A stretch of DNA of 14,629 nucleotides, taken from CAZART01 sp964487555 (lineage in GTDB: Bacteria; Bacteroidota; Rhodothermia; Rhodothermales; VXPQ01). The DNA lies in contig CAZART010000127.1 in assembly GCA_964487555.1 (NCBI GenBank), positions 1 to 14,629 of the forward strand. The letters are read 5' to 3'. Positions 1 through 7,380 of the stretch are shown piece after piece; the first letter of the stretch is position 1, and the number at the start of each line of letters is the position of its first letter. A program made the translations under genes and the position numbers. The notes beneath the pieces were generated by a model that saw only the letters and a program-made list of their open reading frames with translations, had not been told where the DNA came from and searched no databases.

Positions 1-960
1 ACCCGCGGCAGCACCGGCCCGGGAGCATTCCAGGCTGATCTCGCCAAGGTGCAGCTCGTCGGAGGTGAAGTACGTGTAGGCCGAGTCGTGGAGATAGAAG
101 CGACCGACCCCCGGGTCGCGAAAGAGGACGCATCCGCATCCGTACGGCTGGAGACCGTGTTTGTGTGGATCGACGACTACGGAATCACATTCGGCGATGG
201 CGCGAAAATGCCTGCGGGTCTCTTCGTCCAGCGGTGACAGGGCATCGTCTGCCGCACTCAACAGAGAAAAGAACCCGCCATAAGCCGCATCGACGTGGAT
301 GCGAATCCCGTACTGCTCTCGCCACGACAAAACGTCGGCAATCGGGTCCACCGTGCCCAGGCCGGTGGTCCCGGCGGTCAGGACGACGGTACCTATGCGG
401 CCCGATCGAACGACGTCCTCAAGCAGGTCGAGCTGCACGCGGCCATCAGGATCCGAGGCGACCGTCTCAATCTCCATCCGCAGCACACGCGCCATCCGCT
501 CGTGGGTGTAATGCGCCTGATCGGATACCGCGACACCTTTCCGAGGATGCGTCTCCCGTGCAACCCACAGCGCCTCGAGATTAGCGACCGTGCCGCTGCT
601 GGTGAGATGACCGAGAAAGTCGTCGGGGAAGCCGAACATGGCCGCCATCTCGCCGACCACCTCCTTCTCCATTGCACTCGTCGGCGGCCCGCCATCGAGG
701 GCGTGATTGTTCGGATTGATCAGCATCGCGGCCACGTAACCCACCACGGCGGCAGGATGCGGGGGCTTTAACATTTGCCCGGCATACCGCGGATGAAAGA
801 AGGGGTAATTGCCTCGAAGCCGCTCGGTGTAGGCCTCCAGGCCGGCCCGCATCCGGATTTCGTCGACACGCAGGGCCTCGGCCGGCTCGCATGGTCCCCA
901 CGCGCGCTCCCACGTACCGATCGCCTTGACGACATCCGCCAGATACGACTCGAGTTCCAT
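1..960 (-). CDS. Group II PLP-dependent decarboxylase (partial, C-terminus beyond window)
   Basis: A pyridoxal-phosphate enzyme of the group II decarboxylase family (aromatic amino acid, tyrosine, glutamate or histidine decarboxylase type), which removes the carboxyl group of an amino acid. The 320 visible residues include the substrate-side HPRYAGQM (56-63), NPNN (82-85), the phosphate-binding SSGTVAN (121-127), a ring-stacking His at 150 in DQAHYTH, TAGTTGLGTVDPI (195-207), the cofactor Asp224 in HVDAAYGG, and DPHKHG with the Schiff-base lysine at 267. Family members usually have about 450-500 residues, so the C-terminal domain lies off the left edge. The ATG at 960 is 10 bases after the lgt stop, so it is probably the last visible gene of a hisS-lgt unit. 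An ATG at 965 is in the wrong frame. The substrate cannot be told from this sequence; a related lyase (sphingosine-phosphate lyase-like) is possible. Confidence 0.88.
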   Translation of the reverse strand, partial: MELESYLADVVKAIGTWERAWGPCEPAEALRVDEIRMRAGLEAYTERLRGNYPFFHPRYAGQMLKPPHPAAVVGYVAAMLINPNNHALDGGPPTSAMEKEVVGEMAAMFGFPDDFLGHLTSSGTVANLEALWVARETHPRKGVAVSDQAHYTHERMARVLRMEIETVASDPDGRVQLDLLEDVVRSGRIGTVVLTAGTTGLGTVDPIADVLSWREQYGIRIHVDAAYGGFFSLLSAADDALSPLDEETRRHFRAIAECDSVVVDPHKHGLQPYGCGCVLFRDPGVGRFYLHDSAYTYFTSDELHLGEISLECSRAGAAAG

Positions 961-970
961 GGCATGCCCC

Positions 971-1909
971 TTAAGCGGTGGAAACCACGTTAGACTCCTG
1001 TGCCTTCTCTGTCGGACGCCGCTTCCAGGTGATGGCGAGGCCGATCACGCCGGCCATGATGATAAATGTGGAGATGATCTCTGCCTGCGTCAGCGTAAAT
1101 CCGAACACGTCGAACTCGTTGTTGACGCGAATTTTTTCGATTAGAAATCGCTCGATGCCGTTCAGAACGAGATAGAAGGAGAACAACCATCCGTTTCGGT
1201 AGGGATGTTTTCGATACGCCCAGAGCACGCCGAATAGCAGCGCTGCGAAGACAAATTCATAGATGGACGTGGGATAAACCCCCGGCTCAGTAAGATTCAT
1301 GTTCAGAATGTTGTTCGGATACGTCTCCGCCCAAAGCCACGTTGGAAGCCATTCGGGCTTCAAACTCATGTCCGACACGATTCCCCAGTCGCCGTCTCCG
1401 GCCAGATGGCAGCCGATGCGCCCGATGCCGTAGGCGATCATCAAACCGGGCGCCAGCGCATCCGCAAACGCGCCGAGCGATACACCCTTCTTCCGAACGT
1501 ACCATGCGATCGACACGCCCGCGACAATGAGACCGCCGTAGAACGTCAGACCTCCCGACGAGAAGATCATTCCCATAGGATTCTGGAAGAAGGCATCCAG
1601 ATTTTCGAGAATGTGAAACAGCTTGGAACCGGCGATACCCAGGAGTACCGCCATCACCGTCACGGTTCCGACCAATGCCGACGGACTCGTTTCTTTCCAC
1701 GCCTGCCGCTTCGTGCGCTCTTTTCCCTCTTCGACCTTCAGTCTGACTGAACCGATCCGTCCTTCTCCGTACATCCTGTCGAGCTCTCTCCGCGCGAGCC
1801 ACATGGCGGTGAGAACGCCGACGGCGACCATGGCACCGAAACTGTAAATCGGAAACGGCAGACTGAAGCCGAATAGATCCTGAAAGAGGTCGCTCAGACG
1901 TGGATACAT
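971..1909 (-). CDS. lgt: Prolipoprotein diacylglyceryl transferase Lgt
   Basis: Inner-membrane enzyme that moves diacylglycerol from phosphatidylglycerol to the lipobox cysteine of prolipoproteins, the first step of lipoprotein maturation. The 312-residue protein is hydrophobic with several membrane segments (about 20-38, 78-98, 118-137, 150-162, 215-231, 241-256, 275-294). It carries the Lgt signature GRIGCHLAGDGDWG (163-176) and GIERFLIEKIR (251-261), whose Arg254 lines up with the functionally important Arg239 of E. coli Lgt. A charged insert (about 40-75) sits between the first two membrane segments. In the motif that reads FHGGL in E. coli (His103), this protein has FYGGL (Tyr124). ATG start at 1909; hisS ends 33 bases upstream, so the two are probably co-transcribed. 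No clear Shine-Dalgarno sequence. Confidence 0.96.
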   Translation of the reverse strand: MYPRLSDLFQDLFGFSLPFPIYSFGAMVAVGVLTAMWLARRELDRMYGEGRIGSVRLKVEEGKERTKRQAWKETSPSALVGTVTVMAVLLGIAGSKLFHILENLDAFFQNPMGMIFSSGGLTFYGGLIVAGVSIAWYVRKKGVSLGAFADALAPGLMIAYGIGRIGCHLAGDGDWGIVSDMSLKPEWLPTWLWAETYPNNILNMNLTEPGVYPTSIYEFVFAALLFGVLWAYRKHPYRNGWLFSFYLVLNGIERFLIEKIRVNNEFDVFGFTLTQAEIISTFIIMAGVIGLAITWKRRPTEKAQESNVVSTA

Positions 1910-1942
1910 CGCGTATTCTTTCTAATCGTCGATAGTGGTTGG

Positions 1943-3256
1943 TCAGGCGAGGTTCGCCGGAGCAGTGCGCCCGCGAACAAAGTCTGCCAGCTCCTCAAAG
2001 GGCACCTCGTTCTGGTCGCCGGTAGCCATGTCCTTAAGCTGGACGATACCGGACGAAAGTTCATCGTTCCCGACGATGACTGCAAAGAGGGCCCGCTGCC
2101 GGTTCGCTTCGCGCATCTGCGCCTTCATCGATCGGCCCTTCAGATCGAGCCCGACGTGCAGGCCCTCGCGCCTGAGCTCTTGCGCCCGGCAAAACGTCCA
2201 ACGCGCTGCCTCATCGCCGAGAGCGACCATAAAAAGGTCCGGATGCTGCATCCCGGGCAGGGGAATGTTGTGCGCGTCCAGCGCCAGAAAGAGACGCTCC
2301 ATCCCGGCCGCAAATCCGACGGCGGGTACGGGATGCTTGCTCCCGATTTCCTGCGACAGCAAATCGTATCGCCCCCCACCGGCAAGGGCGCTCTGTGCGC
2401 CGAGGTCAGGACTCTCGAGCTCGAATGCGGTACGCGTATAATAGTCGAGCCCACGCACGAGATAGTCGTCCTCTTCGAATGCGACACCGATATCGGTCAG
2501 CAGCGCTTTCACGTGGTCGTGATGGCGGCGGCTGTCCGCATCGATGAAGTCGATCAGCCGCGGGGCATGGGCAAGCAGAGCGCGTTCCTTCTTGTCCTTC
2601 GTATCGAGAATACGCAGCGGGTTGGTTTCGAGCCTCGTTCGGCTTGTTTCGCTGAGCTCCGCCCGGTGCGGCTCAAGATACGTCTTCAGAGCATCCCTGT
2701 ATCGCGGACGGCTCTCCGCGTCGCCGAGCGTATTGATGCGCAGAGTCGTTCTCGTTAGCCCGAGCGCTTCGTACACCGCCGTCATCATCGAGATGACCTC
2801 CGCGTCCGCACGTGCGTCGTCGGTACCGATTACTTCACAGCCAAACTGGTGAAACTGGCGATAACGTCCTTTTTGGGGGCGTTCCGCTCGAAAGCAGGGA
2901 CCTATGTAATACAGCTTCTGGACGCCGCCGCGCTGATCGAGGTGATGCTGCAGATAGGCACGCATTACCGGGGCGGTGATCTCGGGGCGGAGGACGTAGT
3001 GGGTGTCGCCGCGTTGGAAGGCGAACATTTCCTTTGACACGATGTCGGTCAGTTGCCCCACGCCCCGCGCAATGAGCTCCGTGTCCTCGAATATCGGCGT
3101 ACGAATTTCCTCGACGTTGAATCGAGCCATTACGTCTCGGATGGCAGCTTCCACGTGCTGCCAGGCGGCACTTCCGGCGATCGTCGTACCGTCTGAGGTT
3201 GACGTTTCCGGAAGGATGTCGAATGTCCCTTTGATGTTCTGAAAAGTCTTACTCAC
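1943..3256 (-). CDS. hisS: Histidyl-tRNA synthetase
   Basis: Class II aminoacyl-tRNA synthetase that charges tRNA-His in the cytoplasm. The 437 residues cover the whole family: the N-terminal KGTFDILP (9-16), YVLRPEIT (87-94), motif 2 FRAERPQKGRYRQFHQ (122-137), the histidine-specific loop RGLDYYTRTAFE (268-279), motif 3 with VGFAAGMERL (313-322), and a C-terminal anticodon-binding domain (about 331-430). The start is GTG at 3256, directly before SKTFQNIKG, which is the usual beginning for the family. It lies 55 bases downstream of the PTS EIIA gene and 33 bases upstream of lgt, on the same strand. The catalytic core shows no missing motif. Confidence 0.97.
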   Translation of the reverse strand: MSKTFQNIKGTFDILPETSTSDGTTIAGSAAWQHVEAAIRDVMARFNVEEIRTPIFEDTELIARGVGQLTDIVSKEMFAFQRGDTHYVLRPEITAPVMRAYLQHHLDQRGGVQKLYYIGPCFRAERPQKGRYRQFHQFGCEVIGTDDARADAEVISMMTAVYEALGLTRTTLRINTLGDAESRPRYRDALKTYLEPHRAELSETSRTRLETNPLRILDTKDKKERALLAHAPRLIDFIDADSRRHHDHVKALLTDIGVAFEEDDYLVRGLDYYTRTAFELESPDLGAQSALAGGGRYDLLSQEIGSKHPVPAVGFAAGMERLFLALDAHNIPLPGMQHPDLFMVALGDEAARWTFCRAQELRREGLHVGLDLKGRSMKAQMREANRQRALFAVIVGNDELSSGIVQLKDMATGDQNEVPFEELADFVRGRTAPANLA

Positions 3257-3311
3257 AGAGTCAGGGATGTTGGATACGATACGCGCGGCGAATGAGCGGC
3301 ATCGGGCGCGA

Positions 3312-3800
3312 TTAGCCTTCCATCAGGTCTGCTTCGCCTTCTTCGAAGATCGACATGATCTCTTCACGGGTCTTAGAATTCAGAAGGCGGGCGCGGAACC
3401 GGTCGCGATTCATCAGACGCGAAACCCGACTCAAAATTTTGATGTGCTCAGATTTCGCGGTTTCCGTCCCTACGAGCAGAAAAATGAGTCGGACCGGCTG
3501 ATCGTCGATCGAGCCGAAATCGATCGGCTGCTCCGTAACGGCGAACGCCGCAACGCTCTCGCGCACGGCCGGGGATTTCGCATGGGGGAGCGCGAGCCCC
3601 TTGCCCACCCCGGTCGACATGATCTCCTCTCGCTCGAATATGGATTTCCGAACGTCCTCGACATTTCGAACGGCCGGACTGAACTCGAGACAATCGATCA
3701 GATTGTTGAGCACGTCCTCCTTCGTGGCTCCAGGCAGGCCTACCTGCACCGTGTCGAGCGTCAGTAAATCGTGTATGTCCAAGGCGCGAATGGCCGGCAT
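3312..3800 (-). CDS. ptsN: PTS EIIA domain protein, PtsN (EIIA-Ntr) type
   Basis: Single-domain fructose/mannitol-class EIIA protein, of the kind that takes a phosphate from HPr/NPr and regulates rather than transports sugar. From the ATG at 3800 it has 162 residues, close to the E. coli PtsN length, and the phospho-accepting histidine in KGLALPHAKS falls at residue 73, the same number as in PtsN. The chain starts MPAIRALDIHDLLTLDTV, a normal beginning for the family. A TTG at 3842 would add 14 residues (total 176) that look unlike the family, and neither start has a Shine-Dalgarno sequence. No EI, HPr or EIIB/C gene is in the window, so a regulatory role is inferred. It is the first gene of the run leading to hisS and lgt. 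Confidence 0.88.
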   Translation of the reverse strand: MPAIRALDIHDLLTLDTVQVGLPGATKEDVLNNLIDCLEFSPAVRNVEDVRKSIFEREEIMSTGVGKGLALPHAKSPAVRESVAAFAVTEQPIDFGSIDDQPVRLIFLLVGTETAKSEHIKILSRVSRLMNRDRFRARLLNSKTREEIMSIFEEGEADLMEG

Positions 3801-3923
3801 AATGCAATCAACAGATACGAGGGGACGATCCACGAGGACCAATAGTTATACGGGGCCAATACGTCCGGTTTGGAGGCAGGTTCGCTCGGTGCCGTGAAGC
3901 CGGCCCCATCTGCACGGCATCTT

Positions 3924-3955
3924 AATATACAATCTCCTCACCCTCTCACCCTCAA
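3924..3955 (-). promoter_or_regulatory. Candidate promoter upstream of PTS EIIA-hisS-lgt
   Basis: On the minus strand TTGAGG (3955-3950) is followed after 20 bases by TATATT (3929-3924). The distance suits Bacteroidota-type promoters better than classical sigma-70 ones, and the downstream box only partly matches. It overlaps the 3' end of rluD and would leave a leader of about 115 bases before the EIIA ATG. This is the most AT-rich spot in the gap. It is a weak pattern match and untested. Confidence 0.2.
3938..3953. repeat. Perfect 8-base tandem duplication at the rluD stop
   Basis: On the plus strand TCACCCTC occurs twice head to tail (3938-3945 and 3946-3953). Read on the minus strand, the second copy supplies the RluD stop codon TGA, so slippage here would change the RluD C-terminus by a few residues. 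The rest of the protein is unaffected. Confidence 0.7.
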
Positions 3956-5011
3956 CCTCTCCACTACCGCCGCGAGGTCTTCGGGAAGGTCGGCGCGAAA
4001 TACCACTCGCTCTCCGGTTCCCGGATGAATGAATCCGAGCGTCTCCGCGTGCAGGGCCTGCCGCTGCAACACGGTGAACACGTTCTTAAAAAAGGCGCGG
4101 CGGTTGGCCGTGTTCGGTCCATACCGGAGGGATCGGCCACCGTAGATCTCGTCGGCAAGTACGGGATGGTGGACGTAAGCGGAGTGCACGCGGATCTGGT
4201 GAGTACGGCCCGTTTCGAGACGGAACGCCGTAAGGGAGGTGTATTCGAACGGCTCGACCACCTCGTAATGGGTGACGGCGTGTTTCCCTTTCCCGGAGTG
4301 CACTACAGCCATTTTCTTTCGATCGCGCCGATCTCGGCCCACGTTGCCCTCAATGGTTCCACGCGGTGGCTCCGGCGTTCCCCATAGAATCGCGAGGTAT
4401 CGCCGCTCCGTGGTGTGCGCGGCGAACTGCTTCGCAAGCTCGCGGTGCACGGCGTCGTTTTTCGCCACGACGAGCAGCCCCGATGTGTCCTTATCAAGCC
4501 GGTGGACGATTCCCGGCCGGATCGAAGGATCGCCTTTCGACCTGGGCATGGCGTTCATCGTCGAAAGTCCGATCTCGTCGTCATCGAGATTTTCATCGTC
4601 CATCTCCTCCATTTCGATAGAGCCGGCCCCGATGTGATACAGCAGCGCATTCACGAGCGTGCCGGTGCGGTTGCCGTACGCCGGGTGCACGACCATGCCT
4701 GCGGCTTTGTTTACGACGATCAGATGTTCGTCCTCATGTACGACGTCGAGAGGAATTCTTTCGGGCCGCGCCGCAATGGGTGGCGGCTTCATAATCGTGC
4801 ATACGATCGTGTCGCCGGCTTGCACGACGTGCGACATCTTCTCAACCACGTCCCCGTTCACCGTCACCCGTCCTTCGGTGATGCCCCGCTGCACCTTGGT
4901 GCGCGAAACGTTTGAGAGGAACCGGGTTACGTAACGGTCAATCCGCACGCCTTCCGCATAGCCGGGAGGCACTTCCAGGGTAACAATTTGTTCGATCCGC
5001 TCTTCGTCCAT
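3938..5011 (-). CDS. rluD: 23S rRNA pseudouridine synthase, RluD/RluA family
   Basis: Converts uridines in rRNA to pseudouridine; E. coli RluD acts on helix 69 of 23S rRNA. The 357 residues hold an N-terminal S4 RNA-binding domain (about 22-80: RIDRYVTRFLSNVSRTKVQ), then the catalytic domain with HRLDKDTSGLLVVAK (170-184), where Asp173 is the catalytic residue, and the later ETGRTHQIRVH motif. An acidic, methionine-containing stretch (about 131-160, EMEEMDDENLDDDE) is inserted just before the catalytic loop and makes the protein longer than E. coli RluD. ATG start at 5011 without a visible Shine-Dalgarno sequence; the upstream EEP gene ends 84 bases away. Assignment to RluD rather than another RluA-family member rests on the S4 domain and length. 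Confidence 0.93.
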   Translation of the reverse strand: MDEERIEQIVTLEVPPGYAEGVRIDRYVTRFLSNVSRTKVQRGITEGRVTVNGDVVEKMSHVVQAGDTIVCTIMKPPPIAARPERIPLDVVHEDEHLIVVNKAAGMVVHPAYGNRTGTLVNALLYHIGAGSIEMEEMDDENLDDDEIGLSTMNAMPRSKGDPSIRPGIVHRLDKDTSGLLVVAKNDAVHRELAKQFAAHTTERRYLAILWGTPEPPRGTIEGNVGRDRRDRKKMAVVHSGKGKHAVTHYEVVEPFEYTSLTAFRLETGRTHQIRVHSAYVHHPVLADEIYGGRSLRYGPNTANRRAFFKNVFTVLQRQALHAETLGFIHPGTGERVVFRADLPEDLAAVVERLRVRG

Positions 5012-5095
5012 CTGGCCAATGCGTCATTCCTGAAGGGCGTCTTTGCCGGGCCCACCATTACCGGACGGCAACATCCTGAAACGTGCGATCGAAGT

Positions 5096-6172
5096 TCACT
5101 CAGCGTCATTCGCCTCCTCGATCGTTTCTGTCGCCCTATCTTCGTCCTCGGAATCCGACTGCGGCTTGTCTTGCTCTAATTCGGCCGTCTTAGAATACTC
5201 AAGGTGTACGAAAATCGAAAAATGATCGGAGCCCCAGGCCGGGGTTCGCTGAAGATCGACGAGCTTGAAGTGCTCGGAGTGGAAGATGTGGTCGAGCGGC
5301 CAGCGAAGAAGGATGTTCTTGGCGTTGAAGGAGTTGTACATGCCGCGCCCGACTCGCGGGTCGAGCAATCCGCTTATTTTCTGAAACAGCGAAGTCGTCC
5401 GAGACCATGCCACGTCGTTCATATCACCCATCACGATCGCCGGCTCAGCCTGCTCTTTGACCTCGCGGCCGACGATGAGCAGCTCGGCGTCGCGTTCCTT
5501 AGTGTCCGTGTCCTCTTTCGGATGGGGCGGACGCGGATGCAGGCAGTGCAGCATCACGTCCACACCGCTCGTCAGGCGAACTCGGGCGTGTATGGATGGA
5601 ATTGAATCGTCAACGACGTGCCGCACGACCGGATCTGTTAGCTCCAGGCGAGAGTGCAGGATCATTCCATACGTGTTGGACAGCGGCTGCTTTACGTGGT
5701 ATGGATACGCTGCATCAAGTACGGACAGCTGATCGGCCCACCATGCGTCGGTCTCGACGGTCAGTACTACGTCGGGGTCGTAGGTTTCGACGAGCTCCAG
5801 GAATCGATCTGAGGCTCGATTTTCCATCAGAACGTTGGCGATGAGGATAGACAGCCGCGCGGTAGAATCCTTTGCGGCAGCGTTGGGGCCGGCTTCGGCC
5901 GATTCGACCTGCTTGGAAGCGAACGGGGTGTAGGGAAACATTTTTACGGCCTGATAGGCTACGCACACCACGAGTACGACGAGAATAACGTCCTCGAGTA
6001 CGCTCTTTGTGTCCCAGGTATAGACGTAGATTGCCGTGATCAGAAATCCTGCCACAGCAATCTGCGCTCTGGGAAAGTCGAAAATCCGAATCCACCATGC
6101 TTCGTCGCGCAAAAACGGCAGTACCGTCGCGATAATGAAGAATAACGCCAGTCCCATCAAAAACGTCTTCAT
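5096..6172 (-). CDS. Membrane-anchored endonuclease/exonuclease/phosphatase (EEP) family protein
   Basis: Metal-dependent phosphoesterase fold (DNase I / AP endonuclease / sphingomyelinase superfamily); the substrate is unknown. The first 80 residues hold three predicted membrane segments (about 4-21, 36-52, 59-78). The catalytic domain follows from about 105, with Asn113 in IANVLMENR, Glu140 in LTVETDAWW, His202 in LHPRPPH, Asp250 and Asn252 in VMGDMNDVAW, DH at 294-295, and SDH at 315-317 in WGSDHFSIFVHL. These are the expected metal and catalytic positions, so the enzyme looks active. The C-terminal 30 residues are highly acidic (DSEDEDRATETIEE). Family relatives with the same layout are usually annotated only as EEP family proteins. 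Whether the catalytic domain faces the cytoplasm or periplasm cannot be decided. ATG start at 6172; dprA ends 83 bases upstream. Confidence 0.88.
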   Translation of the reverse strand: MKTFLMGLALFFIIATVLPFLRDEAWWIRIFDFPRAQIAVAGFLITAIYVYTWDTKSVLEDVILVVLVVCVAYQAVKMFPYTPFASKQVESAEAGPNAAAKDSTARLSILIANVLMENRASDRFLELVETYDPDVVLTVETDAWWADQLSVLDAAYPYHVKQPLSNTYGMILHSRLELTDPVVRHVVDDSIPSIHARVRLTSGVDVMLHCLHPRPPHPKEDTDTKERDAELLIVGREVKEQAEPAIVMGDMNDVAWSRTTSLFQKISGLLDPRVGRGMYNSFNAKNILLRWPLDHIFHSEHFKLVDLQRTPAWGSDHFSIFVHLEYSKTAELEQDKPQSDSEDEDRATETIEEANDAE

Positions 6173-6255
6173 GCGCTGCTATTGATCGGATAATTAAATG
6201 AACGACGCCGGACAGTGTAGCGTGCTCACCTTGAAGATACGATGCGTCGTCAATC

Positions 6256-7380
6256 TCAACGCTCTATCGGCCGAGCCAGAAAAAACTGCTTGCCCGCAAG
6301 CTGGCGTACGATGCCCTTGAACTCGAGATTAAGAAGATGTACCAGGGCGGACGACGGGTCGAGGCCGGATACGGCGCAGAGACGGTCGATGTGAAGCGTG
6401 TCGTTGCCGAGAACCCGGCACAGCACTCGCTCCTCCGGTGCCAGGTCGGCCAGCTTTAGAGTCGGTGTGTTCACTCCGGAGGTCCGTTCGAACTCCAGTT
6501 CGTCGAGAATGTCGTCGATCCCCTGGACGAGCTTCGCCTGACCCTGCTGAATGAGCCGGTTGGTGCCCGCATTGGATTTGCACGCGATAGAACCTGGAAT
6601 GGCGAATACTTCGCGGTTCTGTTCGAGAGCCAGCCGCGCCGTGATGAGCGCGCCGCCGTCCTGATAGGCTTCGACAATGAGCGTTCCGCGGCTCAGTCCG
6701 CTCACGAGGCGGTTTCTCCGAGGAAAGTTGCCCGCCTCAGGCTTCGTCCCCATCGGAAATTCTGAGACGACGGCACCGTGCTCGGCGATGTCACGGGCCA
6801 GACCGGCGTGACGCGCCGGATAGATCCAATCGATGCCGGAGCCCAGCACGGCAATGGTGCGGCCGCCGGCGGCCAGCGCACCTTGGTGAGCGCACGCGTC
6901 GATGCCGTAGGCAAGTCCGGAAACGATTGTGAAGCCGATGGACGCCAGTTCCAGCGCCAATGCGTGCGCGATACGGCGCCCATAGGCGCTAGGTCGGCGC
7001 GTACCGACGATTGAAATCGCCTGTTCCTCCGCTTGCAGCGTCCCTTTCACCCAGAGAAATGCGGGCGGATCGAAAATTTCCGTGAGGATCGTCGGAAAGC
7101 AAGTATCCCAGGACGTGATCATTCTGGCGCCGGTCTGAATGGCCCTCTGAACCTGCGCGTCGACCTCCGCCTCTCCGTCGAATCGTGCAATCGCCGCGGC
7201 CGTCTGTGCGCCGATGCCGTCCGTGCGTGCCAGAACCTGCTCCGGCGCCGCGAGCGCAAGCTCAGCACGCTCGAACTTCATCACCAGCCGGCGAACCCGG
7301 CCCGAACCGACACCCGGCACCAGCGACAGCGCAATCAACGCCCGTTTCTCGCGTATCGCGCGAGGCGTTCGCCGTCTCAT
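6256..7380 (-). CDS. dprA: DNA-processing protein DprA
   Basis: Binds incoming single-stranded DNA during natural transformation, protects it and loads RecA. The 374 residues show an N-terminal helix-hairpin-helix-like region (about 13-70), a Rossmann-fold core (about 80-290) with GTRRPSAYG (126-134), SGLAYGIDACAHQ (154-166), AVLGSGIDWIYPARH (177-191), FPRRNRLVSGLS (219-230) and PGS (262-264), and a C-terminal winged-helix (DML1-like) domain (about 310-370). The open frame reaches upstream to 7425, but ATG 7380 is preferred: it forms an ATGA overlap with the obgE stop and gives a normal DprA N-terminus. The overlap points to translational coupling with obgE. No other competence gene is present in the window. 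Confidence 0.95.
   Translation of the reverse strand: MRRRTPRAIREKRALIALSLVPGVGSGRVRRLVMKFERAELALAAPEQVLARTDGIGAQTAAAIARFDGEAEVDAQVQRAIQTGARMITSWDTCFPTILTEIFDPPAFLWVKGTLQAEEQAISIVGTRRPSAYGRRIAHALALELASIGFTIVSGLAYGIDACAHQGALAAGGRTIAVLGSGIDWIYPARHAGLARDIAEHGAVVSEFPMGTKPEAGNFPRRNRLVSGLSRGTLIVEAYQDGGALITARLALEQNREVFAIPGSIACKSNAGTNRLIQQGQAKLVQGIDDILDELEFERTSGVNTPTLKLADLAPEERVLCRVLGNDTLHIDRLCAVSGLDPSSALVHLLNLEFKGIVRQLAGKQFFLARPIER

Noticed and set aside
6202..6250. ACGACGC...GCGTCGT inverted repeat between dprA and the EEP gene
   Set aside because: The 7-base arms are 35 bases apart with no T run, so it is neither a good terminator nor a clear operator.
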